34,319 bases of DNA from Candidatus Omnitrophota bacterium (GCA_028716565.1 JAQUPL010000002.1:160670-194988), one strand, 5' to 3'; positions 1 to 8,487 are shown, numbered from the stretch's first letter. The notes: generated by a model not told the origin, from the letters alone. Made by a program: numbers and translations.

Positions 1-35
1 GGAAAATTGAGAAATCCAAAACCCCTTTTTCGTGT

Positions 36-63
36 TTGAAATACACATTTTAAGCATTATAAT
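36..63 (+). promoter_or_regulatory. Putative sigma70-type promoter for the first AT-rich gene
   Basis: A -35-like TTGAAA (36-41) and a perfect TATAAT (58-63) are separated by 16 bases. The predicted transcript start near 70 lies about 57 bases upstream of the ATG at 127. The surroundings are AT-rich, so chance matches are more likely than elsewhere in the window. Confidence 0.5.
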
Positions 64-126
64 GTAAACAGAGCGATACAATAACCCATAAAAGGCAATT
101 TTGTATATCATATATTTAGGTATAAA

Positions 127-846
127 ATGAAAATAACGAGAAAAGCTAATAGGTTAGATAGCTTTGATGAGTTACTTTCTTTTGCTGAGAAAAATACACT
201 AACTAAGTCGCAAAGAGTATTAACAAAATTACAAAAAAAACTGTTTTCTCGAAAATCGCAAAAAAACTTAACCCATCTCTTAACGTACCTTATGCTAAAA
301 AGTAATTTAAAAAGTGTGCAAATTATAAAAATGCTTATCAAGAAAAAGCACTTTGATGAAGCAATGGCGTTAATAAGGATGATTATTGAACGATGCGCCC
401 TCGCATTATATAGTTTAGAAAATAACCTTAAAGTAGAATCCATTGAGAAATTGAATGGGGCAAAAGTTATTGGACATTTGAAAAGAAAATTTGCTGATGT
501 TGGGAAATTCTATGGCTATTTTTCTGAAATAGCACATTCTAAACCTGACCCTTCTATCCATTTTTGGATTCTTAGTCTTCAAGAAAATAAAAAAAACAGC
601 GATAACGATAATGAAAAATTCAAAGAAATGATAATAATTCTGAGATGTCTATTGTTTTTTGCTACTGAAATCAATTTCACTATAATTAAATTTTTGGCAA
701 AAGATTACCTTAATGTAAAATCTTATTGGGAACTGGATAAAGATAATTCGTGGAATTATAATCCCCACCATAAAAGTGGGTCAAAATTAATATCTGAAGA
801 TTTATTAGATTTATATTCTCATTACGTGCGTACAGTCGAAACCTAA
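127..846 (+). CDS. Hypothetical protein, AT-rich, possible integron-cassette gene
   Basis: I do not recognise this 239-residue protein with confidence. It is lysine- and isoleucine-rich, has no signal peptide and looks mostly helical. Residues about 75-105 (around AMALIRMIIERCALALYSLE) weakly recall DUF5677-like hypothetical proteins, which are often found near mobile elements; that is only an impression. The ATG at 127 follows a weak AGG ribosome site and a plausible promoter at 36-63. Base composition and codon use (AAA, ATT, TTA) differ sharply from the GC-richer genes after position 2000, which suggests transfer. The stop codon TAA (844-846) lies inside the left core of an attC-like palindrome, as is usual for genes in integron cassettes. 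Confidence 0.75.
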   Translation: MKITRKANRLDSFDELLSFAEKNTLTKSQRVLTKLQKKLFSRKSQKNLTHLLTYLMLKSNLKSVQIIKMLIKKKHFDEAMALIRMIIERCALALYSLENNLKVESIEKLNGAKVIGHLKRKFADVGKFYGYFSEIAHSKPDPSIHFWILSLQENKKNSDNDNEKFKEMIIILRCLLFFATEINFTIIKFLAKDYLNVKSYWELDKDNSWNYNPHHKSGSKLISEDLLDLYSHYVRTVET

Positions 847-916
847 CATTTCACTCAAACGGATTATCACAGCATCCCGTTTTTAAAAGGCCAACCGTTG
901 AGTCAAAATGTTATAT
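841..916 (+). other. attC-like imperfect palindrome (putative integron recombination site)
   Basis: The left core ACCTAAC (841-847) matches the attC R'' consensus RYYYAAC. The right end is GTTATAT (910-916), close to GTTRRRY. TAACATTT (844-851) pairs with AAATGTTA (906-913). After a short unpaired spacer, ACTCAA (853-858) and CGG (860-862) pair with CCG and TTGAGT (895-903), leaving A859 unpaired as an extrahelical base. The order core, spacer, inner arm with extrahelical base, and about 30 bases of variable loop is the attC architecture. The left half resembles well-known sites such as that of the aadA cassette (ATTCAAGCCG). The right core deviates at one consensus position. Confidence 0.55.
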
Positions 917-956
917 AGGAAAAGTAGAAAAGTAAATTCAACAAGGAAAACAAGCG

Positions 957-1751
957 TTGCTAGAGAAAATATATCCCCCTTGGAGTAAAATTTGTGACCG
1001 CTATGATAACTTACATAATGAATTAAAGCTAAGAAATCCCGAAGACTTTCATAGAAAAGAAGAAGCTTTAATTTGGGAACAGTTTGCTTTTGAACTAATA
1101 GTTACTATCCTTTTACACGAGAATATAAAATTCCATACTAGTGCTGATGACGTTCAACCGAAAGTGAAAACACTTGATGGAAAAACAGTAGAAATAGATT
1201 TTCAAGTTATTATTGAAGACAAGCCTATTTATTTTGGCGTAACACATTTTCACAGTAGGCAAGTAGACCTTGGGAAAAATTTGAAGGAATTAAATATTCC
1301 CGTAACTAAACTTGACACGCATAAAGAGGGAACCGTCGAGGGAGTCATTACTGCAGGAAGAGATTCAAACGATTATCTTAATAGAAGAATGGTGGCGAGA
1401 GTTTCCAAGGAAGGAAAAAACTCTTTATTAAATGACTATATTTATATTTTTGTCCCAAAGGTTGATGTGGGTTTTGGAGGTGGAATAGACGCAATGCCTA
1501 CAAATTTTAATTTTTCCTCTTCCTCTAATTATGAATATAAACAAAATAATATTTCAGGAATAGTGTTAATAGGACAATGTATTGAAATAAATGGAAAAAG
1601 TTCAAAGATAAACGAGGACAAAATGGTATTAAAAACATTAGCCTTAAATTGTCGCTCGTTGGTAGCAAAAAAGTTATTAGAATTATTAAATGAACTTCGG
1701 TTAGATATGACCGAGCGAAACAAACAGTTGAGAAAATCATTAAATTCATAA
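957..1751 (+). CDS. Hypothetical protein, possible degenerate nuclease-fold, AT-rich cassette gene
   Basis: This is a 264-residue protein with no signal peptide. The start is a TTG at 957, about 10 bases after AAGG (943-946); no better in-frame ATG is near. I do not recognise the family. The segment around residues 75-98 (EIDFQVIIEDKPIYFGVTHF) has the strand-Asp-strand pattern of PD-(D/E)xK-type nuclease folds. However, the expected (D/E)xK is not clearly present (VTH instead), so any nuclease role is speculative. The gene begins 40 bases after the attC-like site and shares the AT-rich composition of the previous gene, which suggests both were acquired. No convincing second attC follows its stop. 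Confidence 0.75.
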   Translation: MLEKIYPPWSKICDRYDNLHNELKLRNPEDFHRKEEALIWEQFAFELIVTILLHENIKFHTSADDVQPKVKTLDGKTVEIDFQVIIEDKPIYFGVTHFHSRQVDLGKNLKELNIPVTKLDTHKEGTVEGVITAGRDSNDYLNRRMVARVSKEGKNSLLNDYIYIFVPKVDVGFGGGIDAMPTNFNFSSSSNYEYKQNNISGIVLIGQCIEINGKSSKINEDKMVLKTLALNCRSLVAKKLLELLNELRLDMTERNKQLRKSLNS

Positions 1752-1910
1752 CAAGACAATAAAAATATGAAAAGGATGATTAGCAATAGCTTGAATGACA
1801 GAGTTGGGTCTTTACAGCATGCAGTAAATCAGGTATAATTACTCCCTACTTCATCATTCTTTAAATAAAAGAAGTATATCGGATAGACGAACAGACACTT
1901 TTTAGACACT

Positions 1911-1939
1911 TTGAGTATTAAGCAATAAATACATAGAAT
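1911..1939 (+). promoter_or_regulatory. Weak putative promoter for tRNA-Gln and the following gene
   Basis: TTGAGT (1911-1916) and TAGAAT (1934-1939) are separated by 17 bases, with predicted start near 1946, about 40 bases before the tRNA. The stretch 1752-1986 otherwise holds no gene. It includes an 11-base-period direct repeat of AGACACTTT (1893-1901 and 1904-1912) and an ATCTAA/TTAGAT inverted repeat (1937-1942/1974-1979). Confidence 0.3.
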
Positions 1940-1986
1940 CTAATAGCCGTATAACAATTTGAAATAATAGTAGTTAGATGGTTTTC

Positions 1987-2060
1987 TGCCCCGTTGGGTA
2001 ATGGTAGCCCACAAGATTCTGGATCTTGCTGTCTAGGTTCGAGTCCTAGCGGGGCAACCA
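1987..2060 (+). tRNA. tRNA-Gln (anticodon CTG)
   Basis: A complete cloverleaf is visible: acceptor TGCCCCG (1987-1993) pairs with CGGGGCA (2050-2056), followed by discriminator A and an encoded CCA (2058-2060). The anticodon stem CAAGA/TCTTG encloses loop TTCTGGA, giving anticodon CTG for CAG codons. The T arm carries GGTTCGAGTCC. It marks the junction between the AT-rich patch and the GC-richer chromosome, and lies 22 bases upstream of a secreted-protein gene on the same strand. Confidence 0.95.
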
Positions 2061-2082
2061 AAAATAACAAAAGGAGATCGGC

Positions 2083-2646
2083 ATGAGCAGGGCTTATTTG
2101 GCTGTTTTAGCAATTGCGGCAGCAGCAGTGTTCATCTTTACGCAATCATCCGTTAATGCGGCAGACAATTTACTTCTTAATCCGGGGTTTGAGTCGGGTA
2201 CTGATATCACTGCGGACAACTGGAACGGGTGGGGCGGCGTCGAGCGCCTTAACGAATTCAAGCATGGCGGAGACTGGTGTCTGCATGACTGGGCCGCTGA
2301 CGGTACCGATAACAGGGGTGCCTATCAGGATGTCAAGGTGACCCCGGGAACGAAACTGGTTTTTACCGGCTATGTCATGGTCCCGAACGAGAGCGGGATG
2401 CACAAAAGCCCGCTTGTCGGAGGGGCGCAGGGATTCCTGGAGATCGAGTGGTTCCAGGGCGAGACCAAATTGGACAGCATAAAAAGCGAGAGCGTTACCG
2501 GGGCGACTGACTGGAAACAGCTCTCGGTAAGCGGCACGGTCCCTGTCGGCGCCGATATGGCTAGATTTGTGGTCAAGGTAACGAGCGTTGGCGGATCGAG
2601 CGGGGATGCGTATTTTGACGACTTGGAAGTTACGCAAGACCAGTAG
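2083..2646 (+). CDS. Secreted carbohydrate-binding-module protein (CBM4/9-like)
   Basis: This 187-residue protein has an N-terminal signal peptide (residues 1-26, ending SSVNAA). The mature part is a single beta-sandwich-like module opening with LLLNPGFESGT, the phrase typical of CBM4/9-type carbohydrate-binding domains, and closing with DAYFDDLEV, the usual last strand. No catalytic domain is attached. The start is set by AAGGAG (2071-2076), 6 bases before the ATG. Its 5' neighbour is tRNA-Gln only 22 bases away, so tRNA processing may create its mRNA 5' end. It ends before a strong terminator. Binding a polysaccharide at or outside the cell surface is inferred; the ligand is unknown. Confidence 0.85.
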   Translation: MSRAYLAVLAIAAAAVFIFTQSSVNAADNLLLNPGFESGTDITADNWNGWGGVERLNEFKHGGDWCLHDWAADGTDNRGAYQDVKVTPGTKLVFTGYVMVPNESGMHKSPLVGGAQGFLEIEWFQGETKLDSIKSESVTGATDWKQLSVSGTVPVGADMARFVVKVTSVGGSSGDAYFDDLEVTQDQ

Positions 2647-2665
2647 CTGCGGTTAAATATAGCTA

Positions 2666-2705
2666 TAAATAAAAAACCCTTCTTAAATGAAGGGTTTTTT
2701 ATTTA
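2666..2705. terminator. Bidirectional rho-independent terminator
   Basis: A perfect 17-base-pair stem (2666-2682 with 2689-2705) encloses the 6-base loop TTAAAT. The stem core is ACCCTTC/GAAGGGT, flanked by an A-run on one side and a T-run on the other, so it works on both strands. It sits between the convergent secreted-protein gene (plus) and the end of the RND operon (minus). Confidence 0.95.
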
Positions 2706-2725
2706 CGGAGAACTGCGAACTGAAA

Positions 2726-5700
2726 CTATTCCTTCCGCGCCTTGCGCGCAGAATCCGACCGCGTCAACTCGAACTTGTCGAGGTATCTCTCCTGGAACTT
2801 CTGCATGTATAGGAATATCCCGGGGGTCACGAAGAGGGTAACTACTTGGGAGAATATCAGCCCACCCACGACGATCAACCCAAGCGGTTTTCTCGATGCT
2901 CCGTCCGCGCCGTAGCCGAGCGCGATAGGCATCGCGCCCATAATGGCCGCGAGGCCGGTCATGAGTATGGGGCGGAACCTGACAAGGCAGGCATTGTATA
3001 TGGCGTCGAAATCATTCATATTGCCTTTCACGAGGTTCTCGTTCGCGAAGTCGACCATCATGATGCCGTTCTTCGCGACGATTCCGAGCAGCATGAATAT
3101 GCCCACATACGCATAGAGGGAAAGCTCCGACCCGAAGATATACAATGTAACCAGGCCTCCGAAAGTCGCGACCGGGAGCGTGGTAAGTATCGTCATGGGG
3201 TGCACGTAACTTTCGTAAAGGATGCCGAGTATGACGTATTTTATGAAGATCGCGACCAGTATGAGGAACCCGAGGCTTGCGATAGCAGACTCGAACTGTT
3301 CCGCTTCTCCCTGGAACGCGCCGGTTACGCCGTCCGGAAGTACCTTCTTTGCGGCGCCTTCGAGCAACTTAGTCGCGTTCCCTATGGGGACCTGCGGATC
3401 GAGGTTGAACGAGAGCGTGGCGGAGTTCAACTGGTTCAAATGCGGGACATTCTGCGGGCCCAATCCGATCTCCCATTTTGCGACCGAGCTTAACGGGATC
3501 AGTTTATTGGTAACAGACGACCTGATATATATTTGCGAGAGGCTCTCGGGCCTCAATTGGAAACTTTTATCCAGCTCAACGATGACGTTATACTGGTCGA
3601 CGTCCGTTTTGTAGGTAGTGACTTTCCCTTGCGCATAAGCCAGCAAGAGGGCATTTTCTATGTCCTGCGCCGTCAATCCCAGGGTAGAGGCGCGGTCACG
3701 GAGTATCTTTATGTCCAGCTGGGGCAGGTTCAGCCTTATGTCGTTCTGAATGTCGAGGAAGCCGGGAAGTTTTTTCATTTCGTCCTGGAGCTTGAATGAT
3801 ACCTTATAAAGTTCATCCCGGTCCGAGCCGGTCAGTGTGTATGAATATTTTTCTCCCTGTGCCGTCGCTTCTCCTCCCGCGCTTACCTTTATGGCGGGTA
3901 TCGCCATCATAAACACGGAGCCGTCCGGCAGCGTGGCCATCTTTGCGCGCAATTCCCTGACGACCTCAGGCATAGGCTTTCTCTTATTGCGTTCCTTGAG
4001 GACGGTATAGGCTATGCCGGTGCTCTGGTCGGCGCCCGGGCTAAGACCGGTCACGGTGACGAACCTATCTACATTGGGATCGTTTTGCAGGACGTTATTG
4101 ATCTTATCCTGGTATTGCCTCATCTGTTTGGTCGAAGTCCCTAGCGGTGTCTGCATCATGGAGAAGATGCTGCCGCTGTCTCCTTCGGGGATGAACGTCT
4201 TAGGAAGGACCTGGAAGAAGACGATAGTCCCCGCGAAGCATATTATCCAGGCGATGACCGTTGTTATCGGACGGTTCAGCGTCCATTTAAGCATTATCCC
4301 GTACCTGTCGATAATGCCTTTCATGAACGCGGTGATGGCCCTCTGGAGGCCGGTCTCTCCCACGCCCTTTGCTTTAAGCATACGCGCGCACATCATAGGC
4401 GTGAGGGTAAGTGATATGATCCCTGAACAGAGGATCGCGGCGACGACCGTAATGGCGAATTCGCGGAATATCCTTCCTACGACTCCGCCCATGAAGACGA
4501 GGGGGATGAATATTACCGACAATGATAACGTCATCGATATGATGGTAAATGTGATCTGTTGGGCGCTCTCTATCGCGGCTTCCATCGGTTTTTTGCCTTC
4601 TTCGATAAGGCGGACCGTGTTTTCGAGCACAACGATGGCGTCATCAACGACAAAACCTATGCAAAGGGTAAGCCCCATCAGCGACATCTGGTCGAGGCTG
4701 AAGTTCAAGGCATACATGATGACGAAAGTCGCGATGATGGACAAAGGAAGCGTGATGCTCGGTATTATCGTGTCGGATATCCGGCCCAGGGAGAGGAAGA
4801 TTATGGCTACGACAAGGAAGAGAGCTATAAGTATGGTCTGCTTCACATCGTCTACCGACTCGACTATCGGGACAGACTTGTCGTAAAATACCTCAAGCCT
4901 GGCAGAGCCGGGCAGTTCCACCTGGAGCGTATCGATGGTTTCGCGGACCCGCTTGGAGAGTTCGACCGTGTTCGAGCCGGCGGAACGGGAGACCGCGATG
5001 ACGACCGCTCCCGGCCTTATCTTCTCGTTAGGCCGCCCCAGCATGGGATTTACTACGTCGTTGTCCATGCTGTCTATGCATTTCGCGACGTCCCTGAGCC
5101 TTATGGGACTGCTGTCGCGGTAAGCTACGATAAGTTCCTCGTAATCTTTTGCCTTGAAAAGCTGCCCGTGGGGTTCGATGGAGAATGCCCTTGTGCTGCC
5201 GTTCAGACTGCCTGCCGGTATTAGCACGGTCCCGGAATATAATACCTGGGCTATGTCGTTGAGCCCTATGCCGAAAGCCGAAAGCTTATTGGGATCGACC
5301 TGTACCCTGACCGCGGTCTTCGCGCCCCAGACCTGGACCTGAGATACTCCGTCTATCATGCTTATCCTTTTTCCAACGGTCCTGTTGCCGAAGTCGTATA
5401 GCTGCCCCGGAGTCAGAGTATCGGAAGTAAGCATCAAATAGAGTATCGGCGTATCCGAAGGGTTGACCTTTTGATATGACGGTGGCTCGGGCAGGTCAAG
5501 AGGCAGGTTCCCCTGGGCGCGCGCGATAGCCGCCTGCACGTCAGGCGCGGCAAGATCGACGTTGCGGCTTAAGTCGAAGGTGAGTATTATTTGCGACTGG
5601 CCTTCAGTATTGTTCGATATGATGCTTGTAAGGCCCTGTATCTCCGTAAACTCATTCTCGAGAGGGGAGGCGACTGCCGAGGCCATGGTCTCCGGGCTCG

Positions 5701-5860
5701 CGCCGGGATACGATACAGTGACCAGTATTACGGGGAAGTCTATGACCGGGAGGTCGCTTATAGGCAGAGTGAAAAACGCGACGATGCCGAATATCGTAAC
5801 GACCACCATTATGAGGGTGGTCATTATCGGTTTTCTGATGAAGTTTTCGGTAAAGCTCAT
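2726..5860 (-). CDS. RND-family efflux pump, inner-membrane transporter (AcrB/MdtC-like)
   Basis: This 1044-residue protein has the normal length and layout of HAE1-type RND pumps: TM1 near residues 13-32, a large periplasmic loop, TM2-6 (about 340-495), a second periplasmic loop and TM7-12 (about 865-1025). The proton-relay Asp pair is visible in TM4 (GFVVDDAIVVLEN). The N-terminal FIRKPIMTTLIMVVVTIFG is typical of the family. It exports hydrophobic or amphiphilic compounds with the fusion protein and TolC-like channel encoded just upstream. The ATG is one base after the stop of the fusion-protein gene, so the two are translationally coupled. The operon ends at the shared terminator 2666-2705. 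Substrate cannot be told from sequence. The sequence looks complete and intact. Confidence 0.97.
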   Translation of the reverse strand: MSFTENFIRKPIMTTLIMVVVTIFGIVAFFTLPISDLPVIDFPVILVTVSYPGASPETMASAVASPLENEFTEIQGLTSIISNNTEGQSQIILTFDLSRNVDLAAPDVQAAIARAQGNLPLDLPEPPSYQKVNPSDTPILYLMLTSDTLTPGQLYDFGNRTVGKRISMIDGVSQVQVWGAKTAVRVQVDPNKLSAFGIGLNDIAQVLYSGTVLIPAGSLNGSTRAFSIEPHGQLFKAKDYEELIVAYRDSSPIRLRDVAKCIDSMDNDVVNPMLGRPNEKIRPGAVVIAVSRSAGSNTVELSKRVRETIDTLQVELPGSARLEVFYDKSVPIVESVDDVKQTILIALFLVVAIIFLSLGRISDTIIPSITLPLSIIATFVIMYALNFSLDQMSLMGLTLCIGFVVDDAIVVLENTVRLIEEGKKPMEAAIESAQQITFTIISMTLSLSVIFIPLVFMGGVVGRIFREFAITVVAAILCSGIISLTLTPMMCARMLKAKGVGETGLQRAITAFMKGIIDRYGIMLKWTLNRPITTVIAWIICFAGTIVFFQVLPKTFIPEGDSGSIFSMMQTPLGTSTKQMRQYQDKINNVLQNDPNVDRFVTVTGLSPGADQSTGIAYTVLKERNKRKPMPEVVRELRAKMATLPDGSVFMMAIPAIKVSAGGEATAQGEKYSYTLTGSDRDELYKVSFKLQDEMKKLPGFLDIQNDIRLNLPQLDIKILRDRASTLGLTAQDIENALLLAYAQGKVTTYKTDVDQYNVIVELDKSFQLRPESLSQIYIRSSVTNKLIPLSSVAKWEIGLGPQNVPHLNQLNSATLSFNLDPQVPIGNATKLLEGAAKKVLPDGVTGAFQGEAEQFESAIASLGFLILVAIFIKYVILGILYESYVHPMTILTTLPVATFGGLVTLYIFGSELSLYAYVGIFMLLGIVAKNGIMMVDFANENLVKGNMNDFDAIYNACLVRFRPILMTGLAAIMGAMPIALGYGADGASRKPLGLIVVGGLIFSQVVTLFVTPGIFLYMQKFQERYLDKFELTRSDSARKARKE

Positions 5861-5861
5861 A

Positions 5862-7016
5862 TTATTTTGCCTCGGCTACCGGCGTCCCGGGCCTTAGTCC
5901 CATCTGGCCTACCGTAACGACGGTTTCGCCGGCCTTTACGCCGTCCTCGATAATTATGTGGTCGTCTTCCTTACTGCCGACGGTAACATTTCTCAGGTCC
6001 GCCTTCTTGTCAGGGGAGACGACGAAGATGTAATTTCCCTGCTGTCCGATCTGGACGGCCTCGTACGGGACCACCACGGCATTCTTCTTTATCGAGAGAT
6101 GCAGCCGGACCGTTACAAACTGCCCTGCCCAAAGTTCCATATCATGATTCGGCACTATCGCGCGCAATAATACGGTCCCGGTCGTGTTATTGACCGCGTT
6201 GTCAAGGAAATGGAGCTCCCCTTCGTAGGAATCCCCTTCATTCCCCGCCCTATCCTGCGACGACTCAGATCCTTTTTCAAGCGTTAACACGACCTTTAAT
6301 TTGCCTTCGGACATAGCTTTTCTTACATTGCCGAGCTCCCGCTCGGGTATCGTAAAATCCACATAAAGCGGGTCTACAGTCTTGACGTTAACGAGCGTAG
6401 GCCCGTCGTTTGCCGTCACTATGTTGCCCAGGTCGACCTGGCGCTTTCCCGTTAGGCCGTCTATGGGGGAAGTTATATAGCAATAATTCAGATTGATCCT
6501 GGCGAGGTCTATATTAGCGTTGTCGCTCTTTACCGCGGCTTCGGACGAGGTCACGTCTGTCTGGAGCTTATCGAAATCCTGCTGGGAAATGAGTTCTTTT
6601 TCGAGGAGCTTCCTGTTCCTTTCGACCGTATCCTTATTTAGCTTAAGGTTGGCGAGGTCCTGTATCAGCGCCGCGTCGGCCCTTTCCAGCTGGGCCTTGT
6701 ACTGGCTGGGATCGATCGTGAAGAGCAGGTCCCCTGTTTTTACCAGGTCGCCTTCCTTGAAATTCACCTGCATTATCTGGCCCGTGACCTGCGATTTTAT
6801 GTCCACGTCGTTGGGAGAATCGAGATTTCCGAAAGATTCTATGAATACGACGACATCTTTCTTTTCAGCCAGCGCCGTTTCCACATTGCGGGGAGGGATC
6901 ACCGCCTTGGCCGGCTTCTTTATGAGTTTCGAGATAAAGAAGACCGCCAAAAAGATTATCAGCAGGACGACCGCTAATTTCAGGAACCCGAATAACCTGT
7001 CACTTGTTTTGTTCAT
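5862..7016 (-). CDS. RND efflux periplasmic adaptor (membrane fusion protein, HlyD/AcrA family)
   Basis: This 384-residue protein has one N-terminal membrane anchor (about residues 10-30, LKLAVVLLIIFLAVFFI). A biotinyl-lipoyl-like half follows (SQVTGQIMQVNFKEGDLVKTGDLLFTID is spread over residues 73-100). Then come a coiled-coil hairpin (about 105-160), the second lipoyl half (YITSPIDGLTGKRQVDLGNIV) and beta-barrel and membrane-proximal domains, ending in a TVVTVGQMGLRPGTPV motif typical of AcrA-like adaptors. It bridges the RND pump and the TolC-like channel. The ATG at 7016 follows a GGGAG ribosome site and overlaps the end of the TolC-like gene by 17 bases. The next gene begins one base after its stop. 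Confidence 0.96.
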   Translation of the reverse strand: MNKTSDRLFGFLKLAVVLLIIFLAVFFISKLIKKPAKAVIPPRNVETALAEKKDVVVFIESFGNLDSPNDVDIKSQVTGQIMQVNFKEGDLVKTGDLLFTIDPSQYKAQLERADAALIQDLANLKLNKDTVERNRKLLEKELISQQDFDKLQTDVTSSEAAVKSDNANIDLARINLNYCYITSPIDGLTGKRQVDLGNIVTANDGPTLVNVKTVDPLYVDFTIPERELGNVRKAMSEGKLKVVLTLEKGSESSQDRAGNEGDSYEGELHFLDNAVNNTTGTVLLRAIVPNHDMELWAGQFVTVRLHLSIKKNAVVVPYEAVQIGQQGNYIFVVSPDKKADLRNVTVGSKEDDHIIIEDGVKAGETVVTVGQMGLRPGTPVAEAK

Positions 7017-8436
7017 TTGTTATATCTCCCGCATAAAGTGAACCCGTCGCATGGGCCAAGTCGGCCAGCGATACGAATAGGTCCTTTTTTGTCTGGATCA
7101 GTTTGCTTTTCGCATCAGAGAGCTGGCTCTGCGCGTTTATAAGGTCGAGCATGCTCTTCAGGCCGTTGTTGTAGCTTTCGAGCGCAAGTTCGTAAGATGT
7201 CTGCGCCGTTTCCAGGAGGGATTCCCCGAAACCATACTGGCGGACGGCGGTCTTAAAATTATAATATTTCGTCCAGACGTCCGCGCTGGCAGCCAGCTGT
7301 GCCTGTATCAGTTTGGCGCGCTCGACCTCGGACGTCATCTCGGCCTCACGCTTTTTATTGAGGTTATTGAACCCGTCGAACAGGTCCCAATTAAAAGTCA
7401 GGTATGCGGAATAACTCGCGTCGTAATTGCGGGTATTGGTAGTGGCGCCGTAATAATGATATTTGTCCGTTGCAGCCGTACCGCCCGCCGAAATCGAAGG
7501 GTAGAGGGCGGAATTAGCAAATTTGACCGCGGCTTTGCTTGCCTCGACCGAGGCCTTCTGTGCGGCTATATCCGGCCTCTTGTCCATAGCGTCGTTTATG
7601 AGTTTTGTCACGTCGTCTTCGGAGAGGGTGGTAGGCAGCGGCTTTTCCGGGTCGGCTATATCGAATTCGGTATCAGCGGATATGCCGATCGTCTGCGCAA
7701 GTTGGGCCTTAGCGGCATTGACCTGTCCTTTTGCGCCTTCCAAAGAGAAGAGGGAGTCCTCGTAACTAGATTTTGCCTGGAGGACATCCAATTTCGAAGC
7801 GAGTTGAGCCCTGTATCTGGTATCAGCGTCGTCATAAACCGTCCTCGCGGTCTCGAGGTCGTCTTGCGCCGCGACAAGCATCGACTTCGCGCTGTAGAAA
7901 TTGTAGTAAGCATTTTCCACGTTGAACAAAAGGTCTTGCATGGATTGGTTGAACTGGTAATTCGCGGCCAAAAGCAGGTCGGTAGTCTGTTTGATATTGG
8001 CCGCCCTGCCGCCGAAATCGAGCAGCAGGTACGTGAGCTCTATTTCGGGGCCGATCACAAGGTCGTTATAATCGGCCGCGCGTAAATTCGCCTTGGCGCC
8101 TTCCCTTGTAAGCGTGGCCGTCACGGTGGCGCTGGGGTATAACAGGGATTCGCTTTGCGCCTTTACGGCCTCGGCGGCCCGCGCGCTATTCCACGCCTGT
8201 TTCGTGGAGGGATTATTCTGTAAAGCTAGGTTCACAAGGTCAGTGAGGGTAAGGGGTTTAGAGGAGTCTATTTTTTGCCCGCGCAGGACCTGCCAGGAGC
8301 TGTTGTCGGCCTTGGCGGGGGGGGCCTTCCACATTTCAGATGAAGACGAAGGGGCCGTAAGTGTTTGGCAACCGGCTATGGAAATTATTGCAAACACGAT
8401 AAATAATTCGGATATCGGATTAGATAAGTTTGTCAT
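7000..8436 (-). CDS. TolC-family outer-membrane efflux lipoprotein
   Basis: This is a 478-residue OMF-family protein. The chosen ATG at 8436 gives a lipoprotein signal with lipobox SIAGC (Cys23). An open extension to a TTG at 8487 would run past the promoter -10 element and spoil the signal peptide, so I reject it. Two repeated OEP segments can be seen: about residues 55-250, with LTLTDLVNLALQNNPSTKQA, and about 270-470, with KRPDIAAQKASVEASKAAVKFA. Each has long alpha-helical stretches rich in Ala and Gln, as in the TolC tunnel. It forms the outer-membrane exit duct of the pump encoded downstream. No strong Shine-Dalgarno is visible before the ATG. It is first in the operon, after the promoter at 8459-8487. 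Confidence 0.93.
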   Translation of the reverse strand: MTNLSNPISELFIVFAIISIAGCQTLTAPSSSSEMWKAPPAKADNSSWQVLRGQKIDSSKPLTLTDLVNLALQNNPSTKQAWNSARAAEAVKAQSESLLYPSATVTATLTREGAKANLRAADYNDLVIGPEIELTYLLLDFGGRAANIKQTTDLLLAANYQFNQSMQDLLFNVENAYYNFYSAKSMLVAAQDDLETARTVYDDADTRYRAQLASKLDVLQAKSSYEDSLFSLEGAKGQVNAAKAQLAQTIGISADTEFDIADPEKPLPTTLSEDDVTKLINDAMDKRPDIAAQKASVEASKAAVKFANSALYPSISAGGTAATDKYHYYGATTNTRNYDASYSAYLTFNWDLFDGFNNLNKKREAEMTSEVERAKLIQAQLAASADVWTKYYNFKTAVRQYGFGESLLETAQTSYELALESYNNGLKSMLDLINAQSQLSDAKSKLIQTKKDLFVSLADLAHATGSLYAGDITNEQNK

Positions 8437-8458
8437 AAATTTTTTATAGCCAAGATTT

Positions 8459-8487
8459 ATTATACAGATTAATCGGCAATAAAGCAA
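8459..8487 (-). promoter_or_regulatory. Promoter of the RND efflux operon
   Basis: On the minus strand, TTGCTT (8487-8482) and a perfect TATAAT (8464-8459) are separated by 17 bases. The predicted start near 8452 is about 16 bases before the ATG of the TolC-like gene. It is divergent from the promoter at 8523-8551, so the two share a short regulatory region. Confidence 0.65.

Noticed and set aside
1746-1809. Possible second attC after the gene at 957: TCATAAC at the stop and GTTGGGT at 1803-1809.
   Set aside because: GTTGGGT fits GTTRRRY, but the inner arms do not pair and a consensus core is expected by chance in such a stretch fairly often.
1937-1979. ATCTAA/TTAGAT inverted repeat with a perfect GTTAGAT core just before tRNA-Gln, considered as a short attC or att site.
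   Set aside because: Only 43 bases long with no inner-arm pairing; too short and too simple for attC.
1987-2060. tRNA-Gln 3' end as an integration attachment site for the AT-rich patch.
   Set aside because: No repeated copy of the tRNA 3' end was seen in the window, and the patch lies on the 5' side of the tRNA.
8437-8487. Longer start (TTG at 8487) for the TolC-like gene.
   Set aside because: It would begin inside the -35 element and place a hydrophilic stretch before the lipoprotein signal.
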